The position numbers and the translations under genes were made by a program. A stretch of DNA of 64,000 nucleotides from Cellulomonas sp. PhB150 (GTDB lineage Bacteria > Actinomycetota > Actinomycetes > Actinomycetales > Cellulomonadaceae), in NCBI RefSeq assembly GCF_003755175.1, contig NZ_RKHX01000001.1, forward strand, positions 558,001-622,000, given 5' to 3'. Shown here in pieces: positions 25,647-32,598 of this stretch (the stretch's first letter is position 1; every line of letters begins with the position of its first letter). The notes under the pieces were generated by a model. That model worked only from the letters and a program-made list of their open reading frames with translations. It did not search any database and was not told where the DNA came from.

Positions 25647-25960
25647 TGCTGGACGCGCCCGTCCTGGAGCACGCGCTGCTCCCCGTACGTGCCGGCATGT
25701 CCGCCGAGTTCGAGGCCGCCATGGCCGACGCGCTGCCGATCATCGAGGCGGTGCCCGGCTGCCGCGGCGCTCGCGTGAGCCGCTGCCTCGAGCGGGCGGA
25801 CGCCTACCTGCTGCTGGTCGGCTGGGACTCGGTCGAGGCGCACACCGACGGCTTCCGCGGGTCGCCGGCCTACGAGCGCTGGCGTGCGCTCCTGCACCAC
25901 TTCTACGAGCCGTTCCCGGTGGTCGAGCACTTCGTCGACCTCGAACGTACCCGTGAGTAA
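25646..25960 (+). CDS. ABM (antibiotic biosynthesis monooxygenase-like) domain protein
   Basis: A 104-residue ferredoxin-like alpha-beta barrel protein. Features are the LEHALLPVRAGMSAEFEAAMADALPII strand-helix, GCRGARVSRCLERADAYLLLVGWDS and the C-terminal YERWRALLHHFYEPFPVVEHF, typical for ABM dimers. Members range from quinol monooxygenases to haem-degrading enzymes, and nothing here fixes a substrate. ATG overlaps the preceding TGA. Its TAA stop also forms part of the TAACAT box of the next gene. Confidence 0.83.
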   Translation: MLDAPVLEHALLPVRAGMSAEFEAAMADALPIIEAVPGCRGARVSRCLERADAYLLLVGWDSVEAHTDGFRGSPAYERWRALLHHFYEPFPVVEHFVDLERTRE

Positions 25961-25963
25961 CAT
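25958..25963 (+). promoter_or_regulatory. -10 box for leaderless start at 25970
   Basis: TAACAT, whose first three bases are the stop codon of the preceding gene, is followed by 6 nt and the GTG at 25970. Confidence 0.5.
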
Positions 25964-25969
25964 CGCCTC

Positions 25970-26497
25970 GTGACCCGTACCCTGCAGCTGGCGCTCGCCA
26001 CCTACCGCCCTCGCAAGGCCGTGCCCGGCCAGGGCCTGCTCGACCCGTCGGTGACGCGCATGCGCGTCTGGCCGACCGACCTGGACCTCTACCGGCACGT
26101 GAACAACGGCGTGTACCTGCAGTGCATGGACGTGGGACGTAGCAACTTCCTCGCGGACCTCGGCTCGTTCACGGCGCTCAACGAGAAGCACTGGTACCCC
26201 GTCGTCGCCGCGCAGACCATCAAGTACCGCCGGTCCCTCACGCTCGGCCAGCGCTTCGAGCTCACGACGACCGTCCTGGGCTGGGACGCGCGCGTGGTCT
26301 ACCTCGAGCAGTCCTTCTCCCGCAACGGCGAGCACGTCGCGCGGGGCGTCGTCGCGGGCCGCTTCCTGGGGCGCGGCGGCGAGCGGGTCGCCGCGCCGGA
26401 CGTCGTCGCGCTGATCACGGGCGGAACTGCGGAGAGCCCCGCGCTGCCCGACGACGTGGCCGCCTGGGCGCGGGCCGTGGATGTCGCCGCGCGCTAG
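25970..26497 (+). CDS. Acyl-CoA thioesterase, hotdog fold (4-HBT like)
   Basis: A 175-residue hotdog-fold protein. TDLDLYRHVNNGVYLQCMDVGRSNFL is the conserved 4HBT region, where the D/N-H-x-N-N pattern lies at the active site, and AAQTIKYRRSLTLGQRFELTT is the central strand. Related proteins hydrolyse acyl-CoA thioesters. GTG start follows a TAACAT box with a 6-nt gap. Its TAG stop overlaps the TAG of the convergent dipeptidase in a shared CTAG. Confidence 0.85.
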   Translation: MTRTLQLALATYRPRKAVPGQGLLDPSVTRMRVWPTDLDLYRHVNNGVYLQCMDVGRSNFLADLGSFTALNEKHWYPVVAAQTIKYRRSLTLGQRFELTTTVLGWDARVVYLEQSFSRNGEHVARGVVAGRFLGRGGERVAAPDVVALITGGTAESPALPDDVAAWARAVDVAAR

Positions 26498-27849
26498 CTG
26501 CCCGCGAGCCGCTCGAGCAGGAGGGCCTCGGCCAGCACGACCTTCTCCAGCTCGGCGAGGTGCACCGACTCGTCGGCCCCGTGCGCGCGGCTGTCCGGGT
26601 CCTCGACCCCGGTGACGAGGATCGAGGCCGACGGGTAGACGTCGAGCAGGTCGGCGATGAACGGGATCGACCCGCCGATGCCGATGTCGACCGGCTCGGT
26701 CCCCCACGACTGCGCGAACGCCCAGCGTGCCGTCTGCATCGCGGGCGAGTCGGCGGGCGCGAGGAACGGCTTGCCGGCCTCCCCGTCGCGGACGGTGACC
26801 TGAGCCCCGAACGGCGCGTGCTCAAGCAGGTGGGCGCGCAGGGCGTCCATCGCCGCAGCCGGGTCCTGCCCGGGCGCGAGGCGCACCGAGAGCTTGGCGG
26901 TGGCGCGCGGGGTGATCGTGTTGGAGGCGCTCGCCACCCGCGGCGCGTCGAACCCGATGACGCCGATCGCGGGGCGCGTCCACAGCCGCGCCGTGAGCGG
27001 GCCGGTACCCGCGAGCCGCACCCCGTCGAGCACACCGGCGTCGGCGCGGAACGCCGCCTCGTCGTAGTCGACGGTCGGGTCGGGCGCGTGCACCAGTCCC
27101 GCGACGGCCACGTCCCCCGCGTCGTCGTGCAGCGTGGTGATCAGCCGCGCCAGGAGCGTGGGCGCGTCGAGGACCGCGCCGCCGAACATCCCGGAGTGGA
27201 CCGCGTGGTCGAGCACGGCGACCTCGACCTCGCAGTCGACGAGCCCCCGCAGCGACGTGGTCAGGGCGGGCGTGCCGACGGCCCAGTTGGCGGAGTCGGC
27301 GACGACGATGACGTCGGCCTCGAGCTCCTCGCGGTGCGCGTGCAAGAACTCGACGAACGTGGGCGAGCCGATCTCCTCCTCGCCCTCGACGAAGACGGTC
27401 ACGCCGACCGCGAGGTCCTGGGCGAGCACCCGGAGGGCGCCGACGTGGGCGATCACGCCCGCCTTGTCGTCGGCCGCACCGCGTCCGTACAGGCGCCCGT
27501 CGCGCTCGGTGGGCTCGAACGGGGGCGTGTGCCAGTGGGCGTCGTCGCCCGGGGGCTGGACGTCGTGGTGGGCGTAGAGCAGGACGGTCGGCGCGCCGGC
27601 CGGTGCGGGGCGCCGCGCGATGACCGCCGGCCTGCCCGTGCCGACGCGGGTGATCTGCACGTCGTCGATGCCGGCTCCGCGCAGCAGGTCGGCCACCGCC
27701 TGCGCGCTGGCAGCGACGTGCGCCTGGTCGAACTCGGCGTTCGAGACGCTGGGGATCCGGACGAGGTCCTCGAGGTCGGCGCGCAGCGCGGGGAACGCGG
27801 CGGAGGTGCGGGTACGGAGCTCGGCGGTGCGGGAGTCGTCGGTGGTCAC
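26494..27849 (-). CDS. M20-family dipeptidase
   Basis: A 451-residue zinc peptidase of the M20A/CNDP-like group. Metal and catalytic residues lie in VLLYAHHDVQPPG (His and Asp), GRGAADDKAGVIAH (bridging Asp), FVEGEEEIGSP (catalytic and ligand Glu), and the C-terminal VHLAEL region preceded by AHGADESVH. A dimerisation insert sits in the middle. Specificity (dipeptides or other N-acyl amino acids) is not decided by sequence. The GTG start has TACCGT 8 nt upstream. It diverges from the DUF3043 gene with about 30 bp between starts. Confidence 0.88.
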   Translation of the reverse strand: MTTDDSRTAELRTRTSAAFPALRADLEDLVRIPSVSNAEFDQAHVAASAQAVADLLRGAGIDDVQITRVGTGRPAVIARRPAPAGAPTVLLYAHHDVQPPGDDAHWHTPPFEPTERDGRLYGRGAADDKAGVIAHVGALRVLAQDLAVGVTVFVEGEEEIGSPTFVEFLHAHREELEADVIVVADSANWAVGTPALTTSLRGLVDCEVEVAVLDHAVHSGMFGGAVLDAPTLLARLITTLHDDAGDVAVAGLVHAPDPTVDYDEAAFRADAGVLDGVRLAGTGPLTARLWTRPAIGVIGFDAPRVASASNTITPRATAKLSVRLAPGQDPAAAMDALRAHLLEHAPFGAQVTVRDGEAGKPFLAPADSPAMQTARWAFAQSWGTEPVDIGIGGSIPFIADLLDVYPSASILVTGVEDPDSRAHGADESVHLAELEKVVLAEALLLERLAGS

Positions 27850-27857
27850 GCTTCGTC

Positions 27858-27863
27858 ACGGTA
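27858..27863 (-). promoter_or_regulatory. -10 box for the dipeptidase gene
   Basis: Minus-strand TACCGT is followed by 8 nt and the GTG at 27849. It lies 7 bp from the opposing TACCCT box, forming a compact divergent promoter. Confidence 0.42.
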
Positions 27864-27869
27864 CTCGAC

Positions 27870-27875
27870 TACCCT
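27870..27875 (+). promoter_or_regulatory. -10 box for leaderless start of the DUF3043 gene
   Basis: TACCCT is followed by 6 nt and the GTG at 27882. Confidence 0.55.
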
Positions 27876-27881
27876 GGCGGG

Positions 27882-28484
27882 GTGTTCGGACGTGACAAGG
27901 ACCCCGTGACCGCTCTCTCGACCCCCTCGACGGGCGACGAGTCGAACCCGACCGAGGTGTCGGGCAAGGGCCGTCCCACGCCCAAGCGCAAGGTCGCCGA
28001 GGCCGCGAACAAGCGCCCGCTGGTGCCAACCGACCGCAAGACGGCCGGCAAGGCGAACAAGAGCGCGTCGCGCGAGGCCCGCAACCGCGAGTACGCCGCC
28101 ATGCAGACCGGCGACGAGCGCGCGATGCCGCCGAACCACCGCGGCCCCGTCCGCAGGTACATCCGCGACTACGTCGACGGCCGCTGGAACCTGGGCGAGT
28201 TCTTCCTGCCCATCGCCGCCGTCTTCCTGGTCCTGCAGATCAGCCTCGCGAAGTCGGCGCCCAGCCTGGCCGCGCTCGCCGTCATGATCCTGTACGTCTA
28301 CGTGATCTTCGCGATCGTCGACGGCTTCATTATGTGGCGCGGCCTGCGCAAGCGCCTGCGCGCCAAGTTCGGCGAGGACAAGCTCGGCCGCGGCCTGGTC
28401 ATGTACTCCCTGATGCGCTCGTTCCAGCTGCGTCCGACGCGTCTGCCCAAGGCCCAGGTCAAGCGGGGCACCAAGCCCGAGTGA
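27882..28484 (+). CDS. DUF3043 family membrane protein
   Basis: A 200-residue actinobacterial membrane protein of unknown function. The N-terminal ~95 residues are basic and hydrophilic (GKGRPTPKRKVAEAANKRPL, SREARNREYAAMQTGDE). Two hydrophobic helices follow (FFLPIAAVFLVLQISL; LAALAVMILYVYVIFAIVDGFIM), separated by a short turn, then a basic C-terminus with MYSLMRSFQLRPTRLPK, which is typical of DUF3043. The GTG follows TACCCT with a 6-nt gap. A hairpin follows the stop. Confidence 0.88.
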   Translation: MFGRDKDPVTALSTPSTGDESNPTEVSGKGRPTPKRKVAEAANKRPLVPTDRKTAGKANKSASREARNREYAAMQTGDERAMPPNHRGPVRRYIRDYVDGRWNLGEFFLPIAAVFLVLQISLAKSAPSLAALAVMILYVYVIFAIVDGFIMWRGLRKRLRAKFGEDKLGRGLVMYSLMRSFQLRPTRLPKAQVKRGTKPE

Positions 28485-28489
28485 CGCAG

Positions 28490-28519
28490 CCGGTCGGGGC
28501 GCGCGCGCCGTCCGACCGG
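28490..28519 (+). terminator. Hairpin after the DUF3043 gene
   Basis: CCGGTCGG (28490-28497) pairs with CCGACCGG (28512-28519), and the loop is GC-rich. It lies between two genes on the same strand. Confidence 0.5.
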
Positions 28520-28522
28520 ACG

Positions 28523-28528
28523 TAGGGT
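28523..28528 (+). promoter_or_regulatory. -10 box for leaderless start at 28535
   Basis: TAGGGT is followed by 6 nt and the ATG at 28535. Confidence 0.55.
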
Positions 28529-28534
28529 CGTTGC

Positions 28535-29542
28535 ATGGTCAACTACCGAAACCTGGGCCGCTCCGGCCTCAAGGTCACCGAGATCACCTACGGCAACTGG
28601 CTCACGCACGGCTCGCAGGTCGAGAACGAGCAGGCCACCGCGTGCGTGCGCGCCGCGCTCGACGCGGGGATCACCACGTTCGACACCGCCGACGTCTACG
28701 CGAACACCAAGGCCGAGTCGGTCCTGGGCGAGGCCCTCAAGGGCGAGCGCCGCCAGAGCCTCGAGATCTTCACGAAGGTCTTCTGGCCCACCGGCCCCAA
28801 GGGCGCGAACGACTCCGGCCTGTCCCGCAAGCACATCCTCGAGTCCATCGACGGCTCGCTCGAGCGGCTGCAGACCGACTACGTCGACCTTTACCAGGCC
28901 CACCGCTACGACCACGTCACGCCTCTCGAGGAGACGATCCAGGCGTTCGCCGACGTCGTCCGCCAGGGCAAGGCGCTCTACATCGGCGTCTCCGAGTGGA
29001 CCGCGGACCAGATCCGCGCGGGCCAGGAGCTCGCGACCCAGCTCGGCTTCCGCCTGGTCTCGAGCCAGCCGCAGTACTCGATGCTCTGGCGCGTCATCGA
29101 GGCCGAGGTGGTCCCGACCTCCGAGGAGCTCGGCCTGTCGCAGGTCGTCTGGTCCCCCGTGGCCCAGGGCGTGCTCACGGGCAAGTACCTGCCCGGCCAG
29201 CCGGCACCCGAGGGCTCGCGCGGCACGGACGACAAGGGTGGCGCGCAGATGATCAGCCGCTTCCTGTCGCAGGAGGAGACGCTGCGCCGCGTGCAGGACC
29301 TGCGGCCGATCGCCGACGAGCTCGGCCTGTCGATGGCCCAGCTCGCCGTCGCCTGGGTCCTGCAGAACCCGAACGTCGCCTCGGCGATCATCGGCGCCTC
29401 GCGGCCCGAGCAGGTCGCCGAGAACGTCAAGGCGTCCGGCGTCACCATCCCGGCAGAGCTGCTGGCCCGGATCGACTCGGTGCTCGGCGACTCGGTCGTG
29501 ACCGACCCGCGCGAGACCGAGAAGAGCTCGCCGCGCCTCTGA
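28535..29542 (+). CDS. Aldo/keto reductase family protein
   Basis: A 335-residue NADPH-dependent oxidoreductase of the AKR superfamily, close to the potassium-channel beta-subunit-like group. The catalytic tetrad positions are visible: TFDTADVYANTKAE (Asp, Tyr), EIFTKVFWPTG (Lys) and VDLYQAHRYD (His). The cofactor end has AIIGASRPEQVAENVKA. The barrel start MVNYRNLGRSGLKVTEITYGNW is complete. Physiological substrate unknown; such enzymes reduce aldehydes. Start follows TAGGGT with a 6-nt gap. Confidence 0.88.
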   Translation: MVNYRNLGRSGLKVTEITYGNWLTHGSQVENEQATACVRAALDAGITTFDTADVYANTKAESVLGEALKGERRQSLEIFTKVFWPTGPKGANDSGLSRKHILESIDGSLERLQTDYVDLYQAHRYDHVTPLEETIQAFADVVRQGKALYIGVSEWTADQIRAGQELATQLGFRLVSSQPQYSMLWRVIEAEVVPTSEELGLSQVVWSPVAQGVLTGKYLPGQPAPEGSRGTDDKGGAQMISRFLSQEETLRRVQDLRPIADELGLSMAQLAVAWVLQNPNVASAIIGASRPEQVAENVKASGVTIPAELLARIDSVLGDSVVTDPRETEKSSPRL

Positions 29543-29546
29543 GGCG

Positions 29547-29741
29547 TCAGTCGGCCCCGTCGGTGCGCTCCACCAGGAACTCGCGGCCGTCGGGGCCGAC
29601 GACCCGCTCGAAGCCCGCGACGAGCTCGGCCTCGCGCTCGCGCTGGTCGGACGTCGTCGGCCGACGGCGGGAGCGCACGTTGCCCACCTGGGCCGGACCC
29701 ATGTAGGTCAGCAGGAAGTCCGTCAGGCCGCGCTTGGGCAT
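29547..29741 (-). CDS. Small conserved hypothetical protein
   Basis: A 64-residue soluble protein beginning MPKRGLTDFLLTYMGPAQVGN, then a basic stretch (VRSRRRPTTSDQRERE) and FERVVGPDGREFLVERTD. I do not recognise a family with a known role. The ATG at 29741 is chosen over an upstream one because AGGAG lies 7 nt before it. It is transcribed divergently from the MarR regulator, so it may be a target of that regulator; a TATAGT box lies between them. Confidence 0.65.
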   Translation of the reverse strand: MPKRGLTDFLLTYMGPAQVGNVRSRRRPTTSDQREREAELVAGFERVVGPDGREFLVERTDGAD

Positions 29742-29769
29742 CGTCGTCTCCTCAGTAGTTCGTGCCCTC

Positions 29770-29775
29770 ACTATA
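29770..29775 (-). promoter_or_regulatory. -10 box for the small gene divergent from MarR
   Basis: Minus-strand TATAGT (5 of 6 to consensus) with TTCACG 18 nt upstream as a weak -35. The AT-rich CACTATATGCAC stands out here and may also be an operator for the adjacent MarR protein. Confidence 0.4.
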
Positions 29776-29782
29776 TGCACGC

Positions 29783-29788
29783 TAACCT
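29783..29788 (+). promoter_or_regulatory. -10 box for leaderless start of the MarR gene
   Basis: TAACCT is followed by 6 nt and the GTG at 29795. Confidence 0.5.
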
Positions 29789-29794
29789 GATGAC

Positions 29795-30247
29795 GTGAAC
29801 CAGCCCGCCGATCCCCTCGCCGTCGAGGCGCAGGTCTGCCTGACGGTGTCCGCGGCAGCGCGCAGCCTCGTGGCCTTCTACCGCCCGCTGCTCGAGCCGC
29901 TCGGCCTCACGCACCCGCAGTACCTCGCGATGCTCGCGCTGTGGCAGTACGGCCCGCTCGGCCTCAAGGACGTCGCCGCGCTCCTGCACCTCGAGGCGGC
30001 CACGACCTCGCCGCTGGTCAAGCGGCTCGAGGCGATGGGCCTGGTCCGGCGCGAGCGCGACCCGCACGACGAGCGGGCGTTGCTCATCGCCCTCACCGAG
30101 GAGGGTCGCGCGATGCGCGCGCAGGCGGTGGGGATCCCGGCGTCGATGGTCGACGGCCTGGGCCTGGAGCGCGAGGAGATCGAGCAGATCCGCGCCGCCG
30201 CGGAGCTGCTCTACGTCGCGGCGACGAGGGCGACCGGCTCGGACTGA
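29795..30247 (+). CDS. MarR-family transcriptional regulator
   Basis: A 150-residue winged helix-turn-helix protein. The DNA-binding part is LGLKDVAALLHLEAATTSPLVKRLEAMGLV followed by the wing RRERDPHDERALLIALTEEGR, the classic MarR signature. Flanking helices would form the dimer interface. No conserved cysteine suited to redox sensing is evident apart from one near the N-terminus (AQVCLTVS). It probably regulates itself and the divergent small gene; the ligand is unknown. Its 3' end overlaps the convergent YczE-type gene by 37 bp. Confidence 0.9.
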   Translation: MNQPADPLAVEAQVCLTVSAAARSLVAFYRPLLEPLGLTHPQYLAMLALWQYGPLGLKDVAALLHLEAATTSPLVKRLEAMGLVRRERDPHDERALLIALTEEGRAMRAQAVGIPASMVDGLGLEREEIEQIRAAAELLYVAATRATGSD

Positions 30248-30870
30248 CGAACCCGCACCGTCAGCCGCGGCAGGAAGACGTGCACCAGCGGCCCGACCAG
30301 CAGCGCGTACGCCAGCGTCGCGAAGCCGACCGTGCCGCCCAGGGCCCACCCCGCGGCCACGACGACCACCTCGATCGACGTCCGGACCGGCGCGACCGGC
30401 CAGCCCGTGCGCCCGACGAGTCCCGTCATGAGGCCGTCGCGCGGGCCCGGGCCCAGCTGCGCTCCGACGTAGAGACCGGTGGCCAGCGCGTTGAGCACGA
30501 TGCCGCTCACGGCCATGGCTACGCGCGCGGCCATAGGGAGAGGATCGGGCAGCTGGTCGAGGGCCGCGAGGAACGGGTCGACGAGCACGCCGATGACCAG
30601 CACGTTCGCCACCGTGCCGACGCCGGGGCGCTGCCGCAGCGGGATCCAGCACAGGAGGACCAGCACGCTGACGGCGACAGTGATCGTGCCGAACGAGGCA
30701 CCCGTGCGGCGCGAGATCCCCTGCGTGAGCACGTCCCAGGGCATGTTGCCCAGGCCGGAGTGGACGAGCAGCGCCATCGACGCGGCGTAGAGCACGAGTC
30801 CGACGAGGAGCTGCACGGACCGTCGACCGACGGGGGCGGGGATGCGGAAGGAGGCCACAGGAGACTGCAT
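30211..30870 (-). CDS. yczE: YczE/YitT-type integral membrane protein
   Basis: A 219-residue protein with about five hydrophobic helices. The family signature is SVQLLVGLVLYAASMALLVHSGLGNMPWDVLTQGIS, and YVGAQLGPGPRDGLMTGLVGRTGWPVAPVRTSIEVVVVAAGW follows in two parts. B. subtilis YczE-type proteins are of unclear function, and several are predicted targets of MocR-type YczR regulators. Here it is divergent from a MocR gene, with palindromic sites between. The ATG at 30870 has GGAGAG upstream; longer open frames upstream are not used. Confidence 0.82.
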   Translation of the reverse strand: MQSPVASFRIPAPVGRRSVQLLVGLVLYAASMALLVHSGLGNMPWDVLTQGISRRTGASFGTITVAVSVLVLLCWIPLRQRPGVGTVANVLVIGVLVDPFLAALDQLPDPLPMAARVAMAVSGIVLNALATGLYVGAQLGPGPRDGLMTGLVGRTGWPVAPVRTSIEVVVVAAGWALGGTVGFATLAYALLVGPLVHVFLPRLTVRVRQSEPVALVAAT

Positions 30871-30884
30871 GGTCCAATTCTCTC

Positions 30885-30910
30885 CATAGTGGCTATGCAA
30901 TCCATAGCCA
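30885..30910. promoter_or_regulatory. Palindromic operator between yczE and the MocR gene
   Basis: CATAG at 30885-30889, CTATG at 30893-30897 and CATAG at 30903-30907 alternate in orientation. TGGCTATG (30890-30897) and CATAGCCA (30903-30910) form a perfect 8-bp inverted repeat with a 5-nt spacer. In an otherwise GC-rich region this AT-rich symmetric site is the likely binding place of the adjacent MocR regulator, placed to control both genes. Confidence 0.65.
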
Positions 30911-30929
30911 GTTCTGCGATGGTGGCATC

Positions 30930-32384
30930 GTGACGATCCACGACCTGCCGACCGATCGACGGATCTCCGGGACCCGACTGCGCGCCGTCCTCGGTGCCTG
31001 GCAGCGCTCCGGCCCACAGTACGTCGCACTCGCTGACGCGCTGCGGGCGGCGGTCCTGTCCGGCGCGATCCCCCTGAGCACGCGCCTGCCCAGCGAGCGC
31101 GAGTTCGCAGAAGCCGTCGCCGTCTCGCGCACGACCACCACCGCGACCTACGGGCTGCTGCGCGACGAGGGCTACGTGGTCAGCCGCCGCGGCTCGGGCA
31201 CCGTCACGACCCTGCCGGACGGGCCGGGGCAGAGCGCGCGCTTCGCGTCGCTGGGCTCCACCGAGGACCTCGTCGACCTGACGATCGCGGCTCCGTCTGC
31301 CCCGTCCAGCCTGCACGGCGCCTACCTCGCCGCGCTCGACTGCCTGCCCCGGCACCTGGAGTCCAACGGCTACGCCTCGACCGGGCTGCCCGCGCTCCGC
31401 GAGGCGATCGCTGCCTGGTACGCGCGACGCGGCACGCCCACGACCCCCGACCAGATCCTGGTGACCACGGGAGCGCAGCAGGCCATCCACCTGCTCACCT
31501 CCGCGCACGCCGGGCCGGGCGACCGCGTCGTCGTCGAGCACCCGACCTACCCGCACGCGATCGAGGCGGTCCGTGCGACCGGCGCCCGGCCGGTTCCCGT
31601 GCCGTCGGGGCTGGACGGGCTCGACGTGGACCTGCTCGAGTCGACGCTGCGGCAGTCCGCGCCGCGCATGGTCTACCTCATCCCCGACCACCGGAACCCG
31701 ACGGGCACGAGCCTGTCGGACGACGAGCGCGAGCGCGTGCGCGCGCTCGCCCGCCGGCACCGCACGCTCGTCGTCGGCGACGAGGTGCTGACGGAGCTCA
31801 CGCTCGACGGGCCCGTGCCCGCACCGTTCGCGGGCGACGGCTCGGCGAGCGGGCACGTCGTGTCGATCGGGTCGGCCTCCAAGGCGTTCTGGGGCGGGCT
31901 CCGCGTCGGCTGGGTCCGCGCGCACCCCGACCTCGTCGCCCGGCTCGCAACGACGCGCGGCTACATGGACATCGCCACCGCGCTGCTCGAGCAGCTCGTG
32001 GTGCTGCAGCTGCTGACCACCCAGGACGGCACGCTCGACCGTCGTCGCGCCGAGCTGCGCACGCGCCGTGACCTGCTCGTCGGCCTGCTGCACGAGCGGC
32101 TGCCGGAGTGGGACGTCCCGGTTCCCCGTGGCGGTCTGGCGCTGTGGGTGGACCTCGGCGCGCCGGTCTCGTCGGCGCTGGCCGCGCTGGCCCCGCGGCA
32201 CGGCGTGCGGATCGCGCCGGGGCCGGCGTTCGCGGTCGACGGCAGCTTCGAGCGCAACGTCCGGATCCCCTTCAGCGAGACGCCCGAGACGCTCGCGCGT
32301 GCGGTGGACGGGCTCGCCGAGGCGTGGGCGTCCCTGGGCGCCGTCGTCCCGGGCGCCACGTTCCCCAGCAGGATGGTCGTCTGA
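30930..32384 (+). CDS. MocR-family regulator (GntR HTH fused to aminotransferase domain), YczR-like
   Basis: A 484-residue PLP-binding transcription factor. The N-terminal winged HTH spans about residues 28-95 (LADALRAAVLSGAIPLSTRLPSEREFAEAV, SRTTTTATYGLLRDEGYVVSRRGSGTVTT). The rest is a fold-type I aminotransferase domain with TTGAQQAIHLL, YLIPDHRNPTG and SIGSASKAFWGGLRVGWVR, where K318 would bind PLP. Such proteins regulate vitamin B6, GABA or transporter genes. Divergence from a YczE gene and the shared palindrome suggest a YczR-type role. Start GTG 30930; a GATGGT six nt upstream is a weak -10 candidate. Confidence 0.9.
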   Translation: MTIHDLPTDRRISGTRLRAVLGAWQRSGPQYVALADALRAAVLSGAIPLSTRLPSEREFAEAVAVSRTTTTATYGLLRDEGYVVSRRGSGTVTTLPDGPGQSARFASLGSTEDLVDLTIAAPSAPSSLHGAYLAALDCLPRHLESNGYASTGLPALREAIAAWYARRGTPTTPDQILVTTGAQQAIHLLTSAHAGPGDRVVVEHPTYPHAIEAVRATGARPVPVPSGLDGLDVDLLESTLRQSAPRMVYLIPDHRNPTGTSLSDDERERVRALARRHRTLVVGDEVLTELTLDGPVPAPFAGDGSASGHVVSIGSASKAFWGGLRVGWVRAHPDLVARLATTRGYMDIATALLEQLVVLQLLTTQDGTLDRRRAELRTRRDLLVGLLHERLPEWDVPVPRGGLALWVDLGAPVSSALAALAPRHGVRIAPGPAFAVDGSFERNVRIPFSETPETLARAVDGLAEAWASLGAVVPGATFPSRMVV

Positions 32385-32394
32385 CGCGCGGCGC

Positions 32395-32598
32395 TCAGAC
32401 GGCGGGAGGCAGGTCCAACGGCGCCGTGACCGGCTCGCCGTGGTGCAGCAGGGTGGCACGGGTGACGCCCTGCGCGGCCAGCGCCCGCCAGTGCTCGCCG
32501 ACCCACTGCTCGGCGTCGTACTGCGTGGTGAAGACCGGGCTGACGGCGGGCTCCTTGCCGCCGTCGAGCGCCCACTCCCACTGCGGCCGCAGCACCAT
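32395..32598 (-). CDS. Small hypothetical protein coupled to pyrD
   Basis: A 67-residue protein, MVLRPQWEWALDGGKEPAVS at the start and FTTQYDAEQWVGEHWRALAAQGV in the middle. Short actinobacterial proteins of this style are known to me only as hypothetical. Its ATG shares a base with the pyrD stop (TGATG), so it is translated with pyrD. The Trp-rich sequence is soluble. It ends 11 bp from the convergent MocR gene. No function is suggested beyond co-expression with pyrimidine synthesis. Confidence 0.68.
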   Translation of the reverse strand: MVLRPQWEWALDGGKEPAVSPVFTTQYDAEQWVGEHWRALAAQGVTRATLLHHGEPVTAPLDLPPAV

